From positions 1-16,473 of the forward strand of contig JAUIEM010000221.1 in assembly GCA_030428695.1 (NCBI GenBank): a stretch of DNA of 16,473 nt. Reading direction: 5' to 3'. Below are positions 7,592 to 15,014 of this stretch, piece after piece. The position numbers and the translations under genes are program-made. The stretch is from a bacterium. GTDB taxonomy: Bacteria; Planctomycetota; J058; JAJDCP01. The notes under the pieces were generated by a model. The model did not search any database. It worked only from the letters and a program-made list of their open reading frames with translations, and was not told the DNA's origin. Position 1 is the first letter of the stretch. The number at the start of each line of letters is the position of its first letter.

Positions 7592-7683
7592 CGATACCTC
7601 CGAATGTCAGGACTCCCATTCCGCAGGCATTCTGCATCATCCCAGGTTATGGGGACGTTACGCCGCGCCGGTTCTTTTTCAGC

Positions 7684-8550
7684 TCAGCCCCGGGTCCAGT
7701 CCGGGATCTCCGCGCCGTCCAGCATGCGCCCGAGCAGGCTCCCCCCGAGGGCCGCGCGCAGCTCGGCGAGGTTGGCGATGCGCGCCTCGAGAGGGCGACG
7801 CGCGACCGGCCGGCTGGTCGAGACGAGGCGCCGCGGCGCGACCTCCAGCCCGCGTTGGAGCTCGTCCATCACCCGGTCCCGGTCGCGCTGGAGCCGCTCG
7901 TACACCAGCACGCTCGGCGTCTCCCCGGCTTCCGCGAGCTCTTCCCACAGCCCGCGGTAGGCGGCCCGGGCGCGGGCGAAGGCGGCCTCGAGCTCGCCAG
8001 GCGCGATCCGCAGCGGGGGCGGGACCCTGCCGAGCAGCCGGGATGGCGCGTGCGCGACCCACTGCCGCAGCCGCCCCAGGGCCCGCCGCACGCGGCCGGG
8101 ATCGCGCTCGCGCAGGCCGTCGACCAGCACGCCCAGGCGGCGAAGCAAAGCGGCCCGGTAGAAGCCGGGCTCCTCGACGAACATGCCGCTGCGGCGGGTC
8201 TCGAGCAGAGAGGTGTAGCGCGCGACGAAGTTCCGACGCACGAGCACGATCTTCCGCACCCGGGAGTCCCCGACGAGCGCGCGACGGAGCCCGGGGTTCT
8301 GGCCGAGGAGCAGCTTGAAGCCGACCGCGCGGTGGCCCGCGTGGGTCGCGAAGAACCGCTCGCACGAGCGCACCGGGTCGCGCAGCCAGTCCCGCCCCCG
8401 GGCGGTATAGGCGCGGTAGCCGCGGGCCTCGTAGTTGAACAGCTCGCCCGCGGCGAAGATGTCCGGGTGGCTGTCGAGCAGCCGCGTCAACAGCGTCGAG
8501 CCCGAGCGGCTGAGGCTGAGGATGACGAAGCGCAGCGGCTCAGAACGCAC
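7684..8550 (-). CDS. Sulfotransferase family protein
   Basis: The 288-residue protein has a PAPS-binding N terminus: FVILSLSRSGSTLLTRLLDSHP (residues 8-29) contains the 5'-phosphosulfate loop SRSGST. KIVLVRRNFVARYTSLLE near residue 100 has the spacing of the 3'-phosphate-binding Arg and Ser. The length suits bacterial sulfotransferases that move sulfate from PAPS to a sugar, lipid or small molecule. No signal peptide is seen, so it should be cytoplasmic. The chosen start is a GTG that lies inside the end of the methyltransferase gene (11-bp overlap). There is no strong Shine-Dalgarno, which fits translation coupled to the upstream gene. The acceptor cannot be read from sequence, but the tight link with a methyltransferase suggests that both decorate the same product. 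Confidence 0.87.
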   Translation of the reverse strand: MRSEPLRFVILSLSRSGSTLLTRLLDSHPDIFAAGELFNYEARGYRAYTARGRDWLRDPVRSCERFFATHAGHRAVGFKLLLGQNPGLRRALVGDSRVRKIVLVRRNFVARYTSLLETRRSGMFVEEPGFYRAALLRRLGVLVDGLRERDPGRVRRALGRLRQWVAHAPSRLLGRVPPPLRIAPGELEAAFARARAAYRGLWEELAEAGETPSVLVYERLQRDRDRVMDELQRGLEVAPRRLVSTSRPVARRPLEARIANLAELRAALGGSLLGRMLDGAEIPDWTRG

Positions 8551-9328
8551 GGTGCACGTCCCAGCGCCGGTCGTCCTCGCCGAGCTTGCGCAGCGCCGCG
8601 TGGGTCAGGCTCCCCCGCCAGCCGAGGTAGCCGAGGGTGAGCAGCGACATCAGGTCGATCGGCGGATCGAGCAGGGCGCGCCGGTTCAGGTGGTAGAACT
8701 CCTCCCGCCGGCGGAAGATACGCAGCCGCTCGAGCAGCCCAGGCGGCGCTCCGAGGATGTCCGGATCGAGCCGGTAGCGGCGGTTGCGCAGCGCGTACAT
8801 CACGACCTTGCGGACCGACGGCATCCACACGTCGTCGACGACGACATGGCCGCCGACCGCCAGCAGCAGGTCGCTGTAGAAGAAGTCGACGAGGGTGTAG
8901 TCGAACAGGTGCAGGCCGTCGACGAGCACCAGGTCGAAGCGCTCCCCCTCCGCGAGCAGCGCGGGCAGCGCCAGGTGCGAAGGCTCCTCGTGGAAGCGCA
9001 ACGTGCCGTCCAGCCCCGCGCGCTCGACGTTGAGGAGGCCGATCCCGCGCCAGACGCCGGACTGCTTGGGGTCGATGGCGGTGTGGACCCCGCCCTCACC
9101 GTTGTCGCGGTGGGCCTGGCAGATCCACAGCGCCGACAACCCGTAGGCGAGGCCGATCTCGAGGGTCCGCCGCGGCCGCGTGCGCCGCACGTGGCGGTAC
9201 AGGGCCCGGCCGAGGTGGGGATGCACCGGCGTGCGCATCGCCCGCCGGGTCGGTCGGCCGTCCGCGTCGCGCACGCAGCCGCTGCGGTAGGTGCGCGCGA
9301 GCACATCGTTCGGGAAGTCGTCGTCCAC
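8540..9328 (-). CDS. Class I SAM-dependent methyltransferase
   Basis: The 262-residue protein has motif I, TLEIGLAYGLSALWI (about 55-69), an acidic end of strand 2 in AIDPKQ (Asp 86) and a strand-4 segment FDLVLVDGLHLFDYTLVD (131-148). These are followed by GGHVVVDDVWMP (159-170). The layout with VDG-H and paired Asp resembles the Methyltransf_24 group, including O-methyltransferases that can use a metal; the substrate is unknown. The C-terminal 80 residues are basic and aromatic and may bind the acceptor. A GTG start with GGAGG six to nine bases upstream is used. It begins 51 bp after a secreted protein gene and its stop lies inside the following sulfotransferase gene, so the two transferases are coupled. 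Confidence 0.88.
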   Translation of the reverse strand: MDDDFPNDVLARTYRSGCVRDADGRPTRRAMRTPVHPHLGRALYRHVRRTRPRRTLEIGLAYGLSALWICQAHRDNGEGGVHTAIDPKQSGVWRGIGLLNVERAGLDGTLRFHEEPSHLALPALLAEGERFDLVLVDGLHLFDYTLVDFFYSDLLLAVGGHVVVDDVWMPSVRKVVMYALRNRRYRLDPDILGAPPGLLERLRIFRRREEFYHLNRRALLDPPIDLMSLLTLGYLGWRGSLTHAALRKLGEDDRRWDVHRAF

Positions 9329-9379
9329 GGCCCTCCTCCGGACCGGGATCGGACCACACCGCGGGAGGAAAGTCCAGCC

Positions 9380-10417
9380 TCAGCGCGTCGTCCAGGAAAA
9401 CGGCGCCCCGTCGGAGAGGAGCTCCGAGCGCCACTCGACCCTCCCTTCCTCGCCGGGCACGCATTCGAACGGACCGTCCCCGCAGGGGTCGAGCACTCGT
9501 TCGACCGCGCCCGGGGTCCCGTGCAGGCGCGCGAACGCCGCCGCGAGCATCGCCCGCCGCACCGCCATGCCGGCGGCGCGCCGGGAGATCCGGGAGAGGC
9601 TCGGCAGCACCGCGGCGATCAGCGGGTTGTCGCCGTCGATGAGCTCGGCCTCGAGGACCTCGAGCCTGTCCAGGGCGGCGGGCAACGGCAGCTGCAGGGC
9701 CTCGCACGCGGCGGCGTAGGCCTCCCGCAACCCGCCGGCGCCGGCGACGATCTCCGCCGCGTCGAGCTCGAGCCCGAGGCCGTCGATCGGGCGTCCGGCC
9801 TCGATCTCGGCGAGCAGCCAGTCGAGCAGCAGGCGCTCTTCCCCGCCGAAGGCCCGGCGGACGGCGGCGAGGTCGTCCGCGACGACGAGGTCGAGCGTGG
9901 CCTCGAGCGCTTCGCGGTCGAAAACGTCGAGGTTGTCGGCGAGCAGGGTGAAGGCCTGCTGCTCGATGCTGTACTGCACGAGCAGGGAGATCAGCAGCGG
10001 GTCCTCGCCGACGTGCCGGGCGAGCCGCAGCAGCTGCCCGATGCGGGCGAGGGCGGGTCCGTCGCGGCCGTCACCGAGCGCGTGCCGGGCGTCGACGACG
10101 GCGAGCCGCGCGAGCCGGCGCGCCTGGCTGAGGTGCGGGACGAGGGCGTGGGGACCGCGCTCGCGCTCGATGCCCCAGTCGCAGCGGGAGCGGGCGGCGG
10201 CGCGCTCCATCACCTCGAGGCTGAGGGAAGCGCCCGCGAGCAGCTCCGCGACGGCCGCGGGCTCGCCTTCCTCGGCGCGCTGCAGGAGGTCGTCGGAGCC
10301 CTCCTCGTAGAGCGAGAAGGCCTGCCACCACAGGAGCGCCGCGTTCGGCTCATCCTCCTGGGCCGTGGCGGCGGCGAGCAGGAAACAGGACAGGAGCAGT
10401 GCCGAGCGTCGCGCCAT
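9380..10417 (-). CDS. Secreted or membrane-associated protein of unknown function
   Basis: The 345-residue protein starts with a signal peptide, MARRSALLLSCFLLAAATAQ, and the mature part begins EDEPNAALLWWQAFSLYEE. The rest is mostly helical and Leu/Ala rich, without cysteine motifs or catalytic signatures I can name. A short Cys pair near the C terminus (DPCGDGPFECVPG) could form a disulfide outside the cytoplasm. The start is fixed by GAGG seven bases upstream and by a TGATG junction that shares one base with the stop of the small membrane protein gene. Proteins opening with NAALLWWQAF-like sequence occur in Planctomycetota as far as I recall, but I give no function. Its position behind a sigma factor and candidate anti-sigma suggests a target or sensor of that module. 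Confidence 0.78.
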   Translation of the reverse strand: MARRSALLLSCFLLAAATAQEDEPNAALLWWQAFSLYEEGSDDLLQRAEEGEPAAVAELLAGASLSLEVMERAAARSRCDWGIERERGPHALVPHLSQARRLARLAVVDARHALGDGRDGPALARIGQLLRLARHVGEDPLLISLLVQYSIEQQAFTLLADNLDVFDREALEATLDLVVADDLAAVRRAFGGEERLLLDWLLAEIEAGRPIDGLGLELDAAEIVAGAGGLREAYAAACEALQLPLPAALDRLEVLEAELIDGDNPLIAAVLPSLSRISRRAAGMAVRRAMLAAAFARLHGTPGAVERVLDPCGDGPFECVPGEEGRVEWRSELLSDGAPFSWTTR

Positions 10418-10797
10418 CAATCTTCCTCTTGTCTGGGCTGGGACCGTGGACGGACGGAGACCGGCTCCGAGACCGGACGCAGGCGCGGACCGTCGGCGTC
10501 GAGCAGGCGGAACAGCGCCTCGTCCGAGCGCATCCAGGCGCGGGTGTAGCCGTGCAGGCTCGCGGTCGCCAGAGTCACCGGGGCCGGAACCGGCGCCGGG
10601 CCGGGCAGCGGCGTCGGCGGCGCGGGCCGCGGCCACAGGTTCCAGGCGCCCAGCAGCGCGGCGGCCAGGGCGAGCAGGGCGCCGATCCGGCGCCATCGCC
10701 GCCGGCGCAATCCGGCCCGGACCTCCCGCTTGCACGCCTCCGGCAGCGGCGCCGGGCGCAGCGCGCGCAGGCGGGCTTCGAGCGCTTCGTCAGCCAT
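10417..10797 (-). CDS. Small single-pass membrane protein, candidate anti-sigma factor
   Basis: The 126-residue protein has a charged cytoplasmic N terminus (about 1-36) and a stop of basic residues (RRRRWRR). One transmembrane helix follows (about 38-56, IGALLALAAALLGAWNLW), then a Pro-rich external part (RPAPPTPLPGPAPVPAP) and a C-terminal tail. It follows an ECF sigma factor with an 8-bp overlap (ATGGCTGA), and topology and position are those of an anti-sigma factor. The usual zinc anti-sigma motif (HxxxCxxC) is absent and only Cys 22 is present, so the role is inferred from context. GGAGG eight bases upstream supports the ATG. The next gene overlaps by one base. Confidence 0.75.
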   Translation of the reverse strand: MADEALEARLRALRPAPLPEACKREVRAGLRRRRWRRIGALLALAAALLGAWNLWPRPAPPTPLPGPAPVPAPVTLATASLHGYTRAWMRSDEALFRLLDADGPRLRPVSEPVSVRPRSQPRQEED

Positions 10798-11287
10798 CGG
10801 AACGTCCTCCGACCAGGATCCTCTCGAGCTTGTCGAGGGCGTAGCGGTAGCGCGACGCGGCCGTGTGCCGCGACACCCCGAGCACCTCGCCCGCCGCGGC
10901 GAAAGTCAGCCCGGCGATCGCGTGCAGCACGACGACCTCCCGCTGCTCCGCCGGCAGCGCGCGCAGGGCCTCGGCCAGGCGGGCCCGCTCCTCGTCGCGC
11001 TCGAGCTCGTCGCGGAACCAGACCCGCGCCTCCGGCGCCGCGGCGCCCTCGTGGCCGCGGCGCCGGACCGCCGCGCGCTGCCCATCCCGGGCCGCGCTGT
11101 GCACGCAGCGGAACAGGTAGGCGCGCGGATCGCGGGCCCTGCGCCGGCGCGGCCAGAAGCGCAGGAAGCCCTCCTGCACCGCGTCCTCGGCGTCCGCGTC
11201 GGCGCAGCCGAGCGAGCGCGCGAACAGGAACAGGGCCGCCCCGTGGGCATCGAGCCAGGCTTCCCAGCTGTCCGGCGCTTCCCGCAT
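10790..11287 (-). CDS. ECF-type RNA polymerase sigma factor
   Basis: The 165-residue protein has sigma region 2 at about residues 12-75 (ALFLFARSLGCADADAEDAVQEGFLRFW, then ARDPRAYLFRCVHSAARD). Region 4 is at about 103-157 (LAEALRALPAEQREVVVLHAIAGLTFAAAGEVLGVSRHTAASRYRYALDKLERIL) and contains the DNA-binding helix-turn-helix. There is no region 1 or 3, as is standard for ECF factors, and the length is typical. It would direct RNA polymerase to a specific promoter set. The ATG at 11287 has GAGGAGG four bases upstream; a much longer open frame upstream runs through low-complexity DNA and is rejected. It is the first gene of a coupled cluster with a candidate anti-sigma protein and a secreted protein, followed by two transferases. 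Confidence 0.92.
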   Translation of the reverse strand: MREAPDSWEAWLDAHGAALFLFARSLGCADADAEDAVQEGFLRFWPRRRRARDPRAYLFRCVHSAARDGQRAAVRRRGHEGAAAPEARVWFRDELERDEERARLAEALRALPAEQREVVVLHAIAGLTFAAAGEVLGVSRHTAASRYRYALDKLERILVGGRSDG

Positions 11288-11351
11288 GGTTCCTCCTCGC
11301 CCCGATGACGCCGGCGGCGGGGAGATTTGTCTACGGGAGGGGAGGTTTTTT

Positions 11352-11420
11352 CCGATCGGGGTTCGGGATGTCGATCGGGATCGGAGTCGGAGTCGGAATC
11401 GGACCGGGATCGGGATCGAC
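11352..11420. repeat. Degenerate hexamer repeat upstream of the sigma factor
   Basis: About eleven consecutive six-base words of the type GGGATC, GGAGTC and GGAATC run through the gap between the PH-domain gene and the sigma factor gene. Words differ at one or two positions but keep the six-base phase. The run lies 65-133 bp before the sigma factor start. A related run is seen at 15606-15668. The rest of the 262-bp gap shows no clear promoter. Confidence 0.7.
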
Positions 11421-11549
11421 GCTGCTCGACCGCGCGGAGCCATCGGCGAGGGGGCTCCTCGAAGCTTGACCCGTCGGGCACCAGGCGAGGGGGCCAGCGC
11501 ACCGCCGACAGAAACCGACGGCGAGCAGCCTTCCAGGCGTGCGCTGAAT

Positions 11550-11990
11550 TCAGACCGCGGGGGTACGGGCGGCCGCGCGATCGCGGCGCTCGACCAGCAG
11601 ATCGCGCACCTCTTCGGGGCTCTCGACGAACAGCACGCCTTCGGGGATCCCACGGTTGTTGCCGGCCGTCTGGACCTGGATCGCCCACAGATCGTGCAGC
11701 CGCATCAACGGCCCCTGGACCATCACGAAGTCGGTCACCCGGTCGAGCGGGATCGCCTTGCGCTTGAGGAAGAACACCCCGGAGTCGACGCGCAGGGTGT
11801 CGCCGTCCAGCCGGTAGCGCAAGGCGCGCGCCTGCTTGCTCGCCAGCCCGCCGAAGCAGACCAGTGCGACGAGCGGGATCAGCGGGATGCCGAACAGCGT
11901 GCAGACCAGGACGAAGCTCCAGAGCAGGGTCTGATGCTTGGCGAAGTAGCGGGCGACGCGTTTGTGTGGGACGCGGAACGTCTGTGTCAT
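11550..11990 (-). CDS. PH-domain (bacterial PH2-like) membrane protein
   Basis: The 146-residue protein has a basic N terminus, a long hydrophobic hairpin (about 23-49, LLWSFVLVCTLFGIPLIPLVAL) and then a bacterial pleckstrin-homology segment. That segment reads RYRLDGDTLRVDSGVFFLKRKAIPLDRVTDFVMVQGPLMR, followed by LWAIQVQTAG. This order is that of YdbS/YdbT-like proteins, which are inner-membrane proteins of poorly known role. GAGGAGG five bases before the ATG at 11990 supports the start over an upstream in-frame start at 12020. It appears to stand alone: 198 bp separate it from the protease gene upstream and 262 bp from the sigma factor downstream. Confidence 0.85.
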   Translation of the reverse strand: MTQTFRVPHKRVARYFAKHQTLLWSFVLVCTLFGIPLIPLVALVCFGGLASKQARALRYRLDGDTLRVDSGVFFLKRKAIPLDRVTDFVMVQGPLMRLHDLWAIQVQTAGNNRGIPEGVLFVESPEEVRDLLVERRDRAAARTPAV

Positions 11991-12037
11991 CGGGTCCTCC
12001 TCGGCCCACGGCTTCTGCAAGCGGCGTGCCCGTCGCC

Positions 12038-12105
12038 GTGCCCGCCGGGCACCGAGCGAGGGGAGCAGACCGTCCCTGTCACCAGGCGCACCTCCGAGCC
12101 TGGTG
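12038..12105. other. Two GC hairpins in the gap between the protease and PH-domain genes
   Basis: GTGCCC and GGGCAC close a 3-base loop at 12038-12052, and CACCAGGC and GCCTGGTG form a perfect 8-bp stem around a 10-base loop at 12080-12105. Neither is followed by a T run on either strand. They may be a factor-dependent termination or leader structure between the two minus-strand genes, or chance palindromes in GC-rich DNA. Confidence 0.35.
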
Positions 12106-12188
12106 CCGCCGGGCGAGGTCGACGGACGTTCGTCGTGGTGGCGCGGCGCGCCAGAGGAGCGGTCGGGCCCGCCTCTCGCCGTGGCGGC

Positions 12189-13292
12189 CTACGCGCCGAG
12201 AAGGCGGAAGCGCAGGCCGATGCGGGCTTGCACCTCATCGATGCCGTAGCCGTAGGCGAGCCTCGTCGAGGTCTTGCCGGCGACGAGCAGCGCGACGATG
12301 TGTCCGTCTGCCTCGCTGACCCAGACCGCACCCGAGTCGCCTTCGCGCGCGACGCAGCCCCGGTCGTCGCGGCTGATCCGCCACAGACCGCGGTAGAGGC
12401 GGCCGTCGATCCGTTCCTCGACGCTCTTTCCGCGGACCCGGCCGGAGGAATGAGAAGAGCCCGCCCCGAACTTCCACACCCGCTCCCCGTCGCGGGGCCG
12501 CCGGAAGCCACGCACGGGACCGCTCTGGAGGATCCACAGATGGCGAGGGCGCGGGCCTTCGAGTCTGAAGAGCGCCGCATCCATCGAGTCGTCCTCGACC
12601 CTGCAGGCGACCGTGCCGATCCGCTCGTCGCGAGGCTGGAAGACCGACGGCTGCGTACAGACGTGCGCGGCGGTCAGCCCGAAGTCCCCCTGGTCGGTGC
12701 TGACGAGCAGGCCGAGCGTGCCCTTCGCGCCCCCGGATCCACACCGGATCGGCTGCCCGCCGGAGAGGAAGTCGTAGCTGCCGTCCTGGCCCCGGCTGCA
12801 GACGGCGACCGCGCGCACGACCGTGCCCTCCTCGACGTCGACCGGGAAGCCGTCGACCTCTCGCGGCAGCGGGTGGGTGGGGCTGTCGAGCTTGTGCGCC
12901 ACCCGCACCCGCAGGCAGGGCTCCCGGGTCGAGGAGCCGTGGCGGACGCGGTAGCCAGGACTGCACCCGAGCACACCCCGGTCGCGCCAGCTCTCGAGAA
13001 GGGTCTCCGCCGCGGCCTCGAGCGCGCTGCGGCGCCTGTTCGACAGGGGCCGGTAGCGCGGCTGCCGCCGGCCTTTGGGGAGGACCCGGGCGGAGATGAG
13101 GTCGCGCCCGCAGACCCAGCCCTCGACGCGCACTTCGGGCGCGACGGCGGCGAGGTCGAGGCGGCGTTGGAAGTCCGGATCTTCCCCGGTGTAGACCGTG
13201 TACCGGCGGCTGCCGCGCACGAGCTGCCCGTCGGCGACCACGCCGGTCCAGCGCTTCCAGCCCTCGGCCGCGGCCCGACGGACGCGGCTCAC
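12189..13292 (-). CDS. Trypsin-like (chymotrypsin-fold) serine protease
   Basis: In the 367-residue protein all three parts of a trypsin-like triad are visible: His 210 in FGLTAAHVC, Asp 238 in DSMDAALFRL and Ser 320 in REGDSGAVW. Upstream, SPGYRVRHG and CLRVRVAHKLDSPTHPLPREVDGFPVDVEEG (about 111-156) resemble the segment that precedes the protease domain in NAL1-like bacterial proteins. The first 100 residues are basic and unassigned. No signal peptide is seen, so it is probably cytoplasmic unless exported another way. The start is a GTG that overlaps the stop of the preceding lipoprotein gene by four bases (GTGA), which indicates translational coupling. The Shine-Dalgarno is weak (AGGGG). 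Being the third gene of a unit with two lipoproteins suggests a joint function, but its substrate is unknown. Confidence 0.88.
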   Translation of the reverse strand: MSRVRRAAAEGWKRWTGVVADGQLVRGSRRYTVYTGEDPDFQRRLDLAAVAPEVRVEGWVCGRDLISARVLPKGRRQPRYRPLSNRRRSALEAAAETLLESWRDRGVLGCSPGYRVRHGSSTREPCLRVRVAHKLDSPTHPLPREVDGFPVDVEEGTVVRAVAVCSRGQDGSYDFLSGGQPIRCGSGGAKGTLGLLVSTDQGDFGLTAAHVCTQPSVFQPRDERIGTVACRVEDDSMDAALFRLEGPRPRHLWILQSGPVRGFRRPRDGERVWKFGAGSSHSSGRVRGKSVEERIDGRLYRGLWRISRDDRGCVAREGDSGAVWVSEADGHIVALLVAGKTSTRLAYGYGIDEVQARIGLRFRLLGA

Positions 13293-13828
13293 GGGTCGTC
13301 CCCTGCTTCCCGCGCCTCTTCGAGGGCGCGCCGGGCTTCGAGCAGGGCCCTCTCGGCGTCGAGGCGGCGCTTCTTCGCCTCGAGGTCCTCGGCCTCCTCG
13401 AGGTCCCGCGCCCGGTCGATGCGCGAGACGGCCTCCACCGCGTCGGGCAGCTTCTCGAGCTGCTTGGCGGCCCCTTCCAGGGTCTCGGCGACCTCCGACT
13501 CCTCGGTCAGCTTGAGACTCTTCAGCGTGCCGTCATCGAAGAATCCGACGGACAGGGCGTGGGATGCGAGATCAGCGCCCTCGAGGTTGACGGCGCGGGT
13601 GGTCAGATCGATCACGGAGATCGGCGTACTGTGAAGGCGGTCGACCACCAGCGCGGCCGAGTCCCCCGTCAGGTGAAAGACGACGATCCGCAGCTTGCGC
13701 GGCGTGCGCACGCGGTAGCGCAGGCCGTCCGTGTGGGTGAGCGTCGCATCGCAACCGATGGCCACCACGCACAGGAGGAGTGCGATCGCGCGGAACACGG
13801 TCCCGCGGTCAATCTTCGAAAATGACAT
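13289..13828 (-). CDS. Short lipoprotein with coiled coil, paralogue of the upstream lipoprotein
   Basis: The 179-residue protein has a lipoprotein signal: basic N terminus, hydrophobic FRAIALLLCVVAIGC and lipobox AIGC with Cys 26. Residue +2 is Asp, which in enteric bacteria marks retention in the inner membrane; whether this applies here is unknown. The mature part starts DATLTHTDGLRYRV, then a probable beta-rich region with DLTTRAVNLEGADLASHAL and SVGFFDDGTLKSLKL. It ends in a charged helix of about 45 residues (135-175, rich in Glu, Arg and Ala) likely to form a coiled coil. The opening TxG(L/I)xYR and the V-x-F-x-x-x-G turn match the upstream lipoprotein. GGAGG seven bases before the ATG supports the start, which lies 20 bp inside the upstream gene. 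I recognise no named family. Confidence 0.82.
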   Translation of the reverse strand: MSFSKIDRGTVFRAIALLLCVVAIGCDATLTHTDGLRYRVRTPRKLRIVVFHLTGDSAALVVDRLHSTPISVIDLTTRAVNLEGADLASHALSVGFFDDGTLKSLKLTEESEVAETLEGAAKQLEKLPDAVEAVSRIDRARDLEEAEDLEAKKRRLDAERALLEARRALEEAREAGDDP

Positions 13829-15014
13829 AGTACATCCTCCCCCGGGTTCCGTTGTTTCTGGCGTCTTCGGCGGCCTCGCGCGCTTTCTTCCTGTCGCTGA
13901 CGATGGTCGCCAGCCCTCGGTGCAGGACCCCGTCGCCGCCGTAGAAGCCGGCAGCCTCCCGGACCAGGATCGCGACCGCGTGGATCTCGTCGTCCTGCAT
14001 GACCTCGGGGGTCAGACGCTGGAAGGGATCCTCCGCGGGGTCCGCGTTGACCCTCTTCACCAGGACCGTCTCTTTGGTCGGCGGCTCCTTGGCCGCGAGG
14101 AGCTTCGCGTAGTACGCCTCGATCAGGGCTTTGAGGGCGTCGACACCGGGCGGAATCGACGCGGACTCCCCCATGGTGAGGGCGGCCTTGGCGAGCTCCT
14201 CCTTCCACAGCTGGAGCCGGGCGCTCCGCTCCCTCCACAGCTTCGCCTGCGCGCTCAGGTCTTTGGCATCCGCGTCCGCTTTCTTCTTGTCGGCCTCGGC
14301 CTTCGCCAGAGCCCTCGTCGCCGCGACGAAGGTCGTGTCCTGCTCCTTCGTCGCGACCTCTTCCTCGAGCGCGGCCACTTCCTCCGCCAGCTTCTGCAGG
14401 CGGACCAGGGTCGACTCGCTGACGGCCTTGAGCGCGGCCAGGGTGGTGTAGAGGTTCTTCTTGCCCTCGAGCTGGCGCCGTGCGGTGTCGAGACCGAGGC
14501 TCGCCTCGACCGTCTTCAGTTCCGCCTTCGCCGCCTTGATCACCGCCTGCAGCGCCTTCGCCTCGGCCTTCTTGGCCTTCGCCTTCACGTCGACCGACTC
14601 CGCGTACACAAGCTGGATTCGCTCCGTGTTGTCCGAGAACCGCGCCACGCCTCCGGCGGCCTGCAGAGCGGTCAGCACGAAGGTCAGCACGGCCTCGGAA
14701 ACCTCGGGCACGCGGTTCGTCCCCTCGAGGCTCGCCTTGCCGAAGAAGCCGTACTTCCCGAACTCGACCTCGAAGATGTCGTCGGTCAGGTCACCGGTCT
14801 CGAAGTCGAGGTAGTACTGCGTCGTGTCGGCGACGACGAGGTGTTCGACCTCGATCTTGAGCGGGGCGACCTGGTCGTAGCCGACGCCCTTCTCGGTGAT
14901 GCGGAACGCGTTCGTGGGGAGCCGATAGGGGATCCCTTGTGTGTCGAGAAACCTTGATGTCGAACACCCCGCCAACAGCAGCGCGAGCGCCGGCATCCAC
15001 CATGATCTGAACAT
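13809..15014 (-). CDS. Coiled-coil lipoprotein, first gene of a lipoprotein-protease operon
   Basis: The 401-residue protein begins with a lipoprotein signal, MFRSWWMPALALLLAGC, with lipobox LAGC and Cys 17, Ser at +2. An N-terminal domain of about 100 residues follows, beginning DTQGIPYRLPTNAFRITEK and containing TTQYYLDFETGDLTDDIFEV and FGKYGFFGKASL. Residues about 140-285 are a long Ala/Lys/Glu-rich helix, probably a coiled coil able to span or oligomerise. The C-terminal 110 residues (from GVDALKALIEAYY) look globular. Two adjacent ATGs are possible; the second (15014) is preferred because GGAGG is five bases away, against two for the first. Its end overlaps the short lipoprotein gene by 20 bp. 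The N-terminal domain reminds me of uncharacterised bacterial lipoproteins with a YRLP motif, but I can name no function. Confidence 0.84.
   Translation of the reverse strand: MFRSWWMPALALLLAGCSTSRFLDTQGIPYRLPTNAFRITEKGVGYDQVAPLKIEVEHLVVADTTQYYLDFETGDLTDDIFEVEFGKYGFFGKASLEGTNRVPEVSEAVLTFVLTALQAAGGVARFSDNTERIQLVYAESVDVKAKAKKAEAKALQAVIKAAKAELKTVEASLGLDTARRQLEGKKNLYTTLAALKAVSESTLVRLQKLAEEVAALEEEVATKEQDTTFVAATRALAKAEADKKKADADAKDLSAQAKLWRERSARLQLWKEELAKAALTMGESASIPPGVDALKALIEAYYAKLLAAKEPPTKETVLVKRVNADPAEDPFQRLTPEVMQDDEIHAVAILVREAAGFYGGDGVLHRGLATIVSDRKKAREAAEDARNNGTRGRMYYVIFED

Noticed and set aside
5402..7960. Plus-strand open frame of 852 codons opposite the kinase and EF-hand genes
   Set aside because: It crosses two real genes and their intergenic terminator, and its sequence is the mirror of EF-hand and kinase codons (for example DGDG read as VAVAVG).
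11288..11350. Possible ECF-type promoter (GGAAAAAAC and CGTAGA) before the sigma factor gene
   Set aside because: The two blocks are only about nine bases apart, too close for an ECF promoter, and the match is weak.
12080..12105. Intrinsic terminator for the protease gene
   Set aside because: The 8-bp stem is real but no T run follows on either strand, so it is listed only as a hairpin.
11286..13634. Plus-strand open frame of 782 codons across the PH-domain and protease genes
   Set aside because: It spans several gene boundaries on the other strand and includes low-complexity hexamer DNA; no domain is recognisable.
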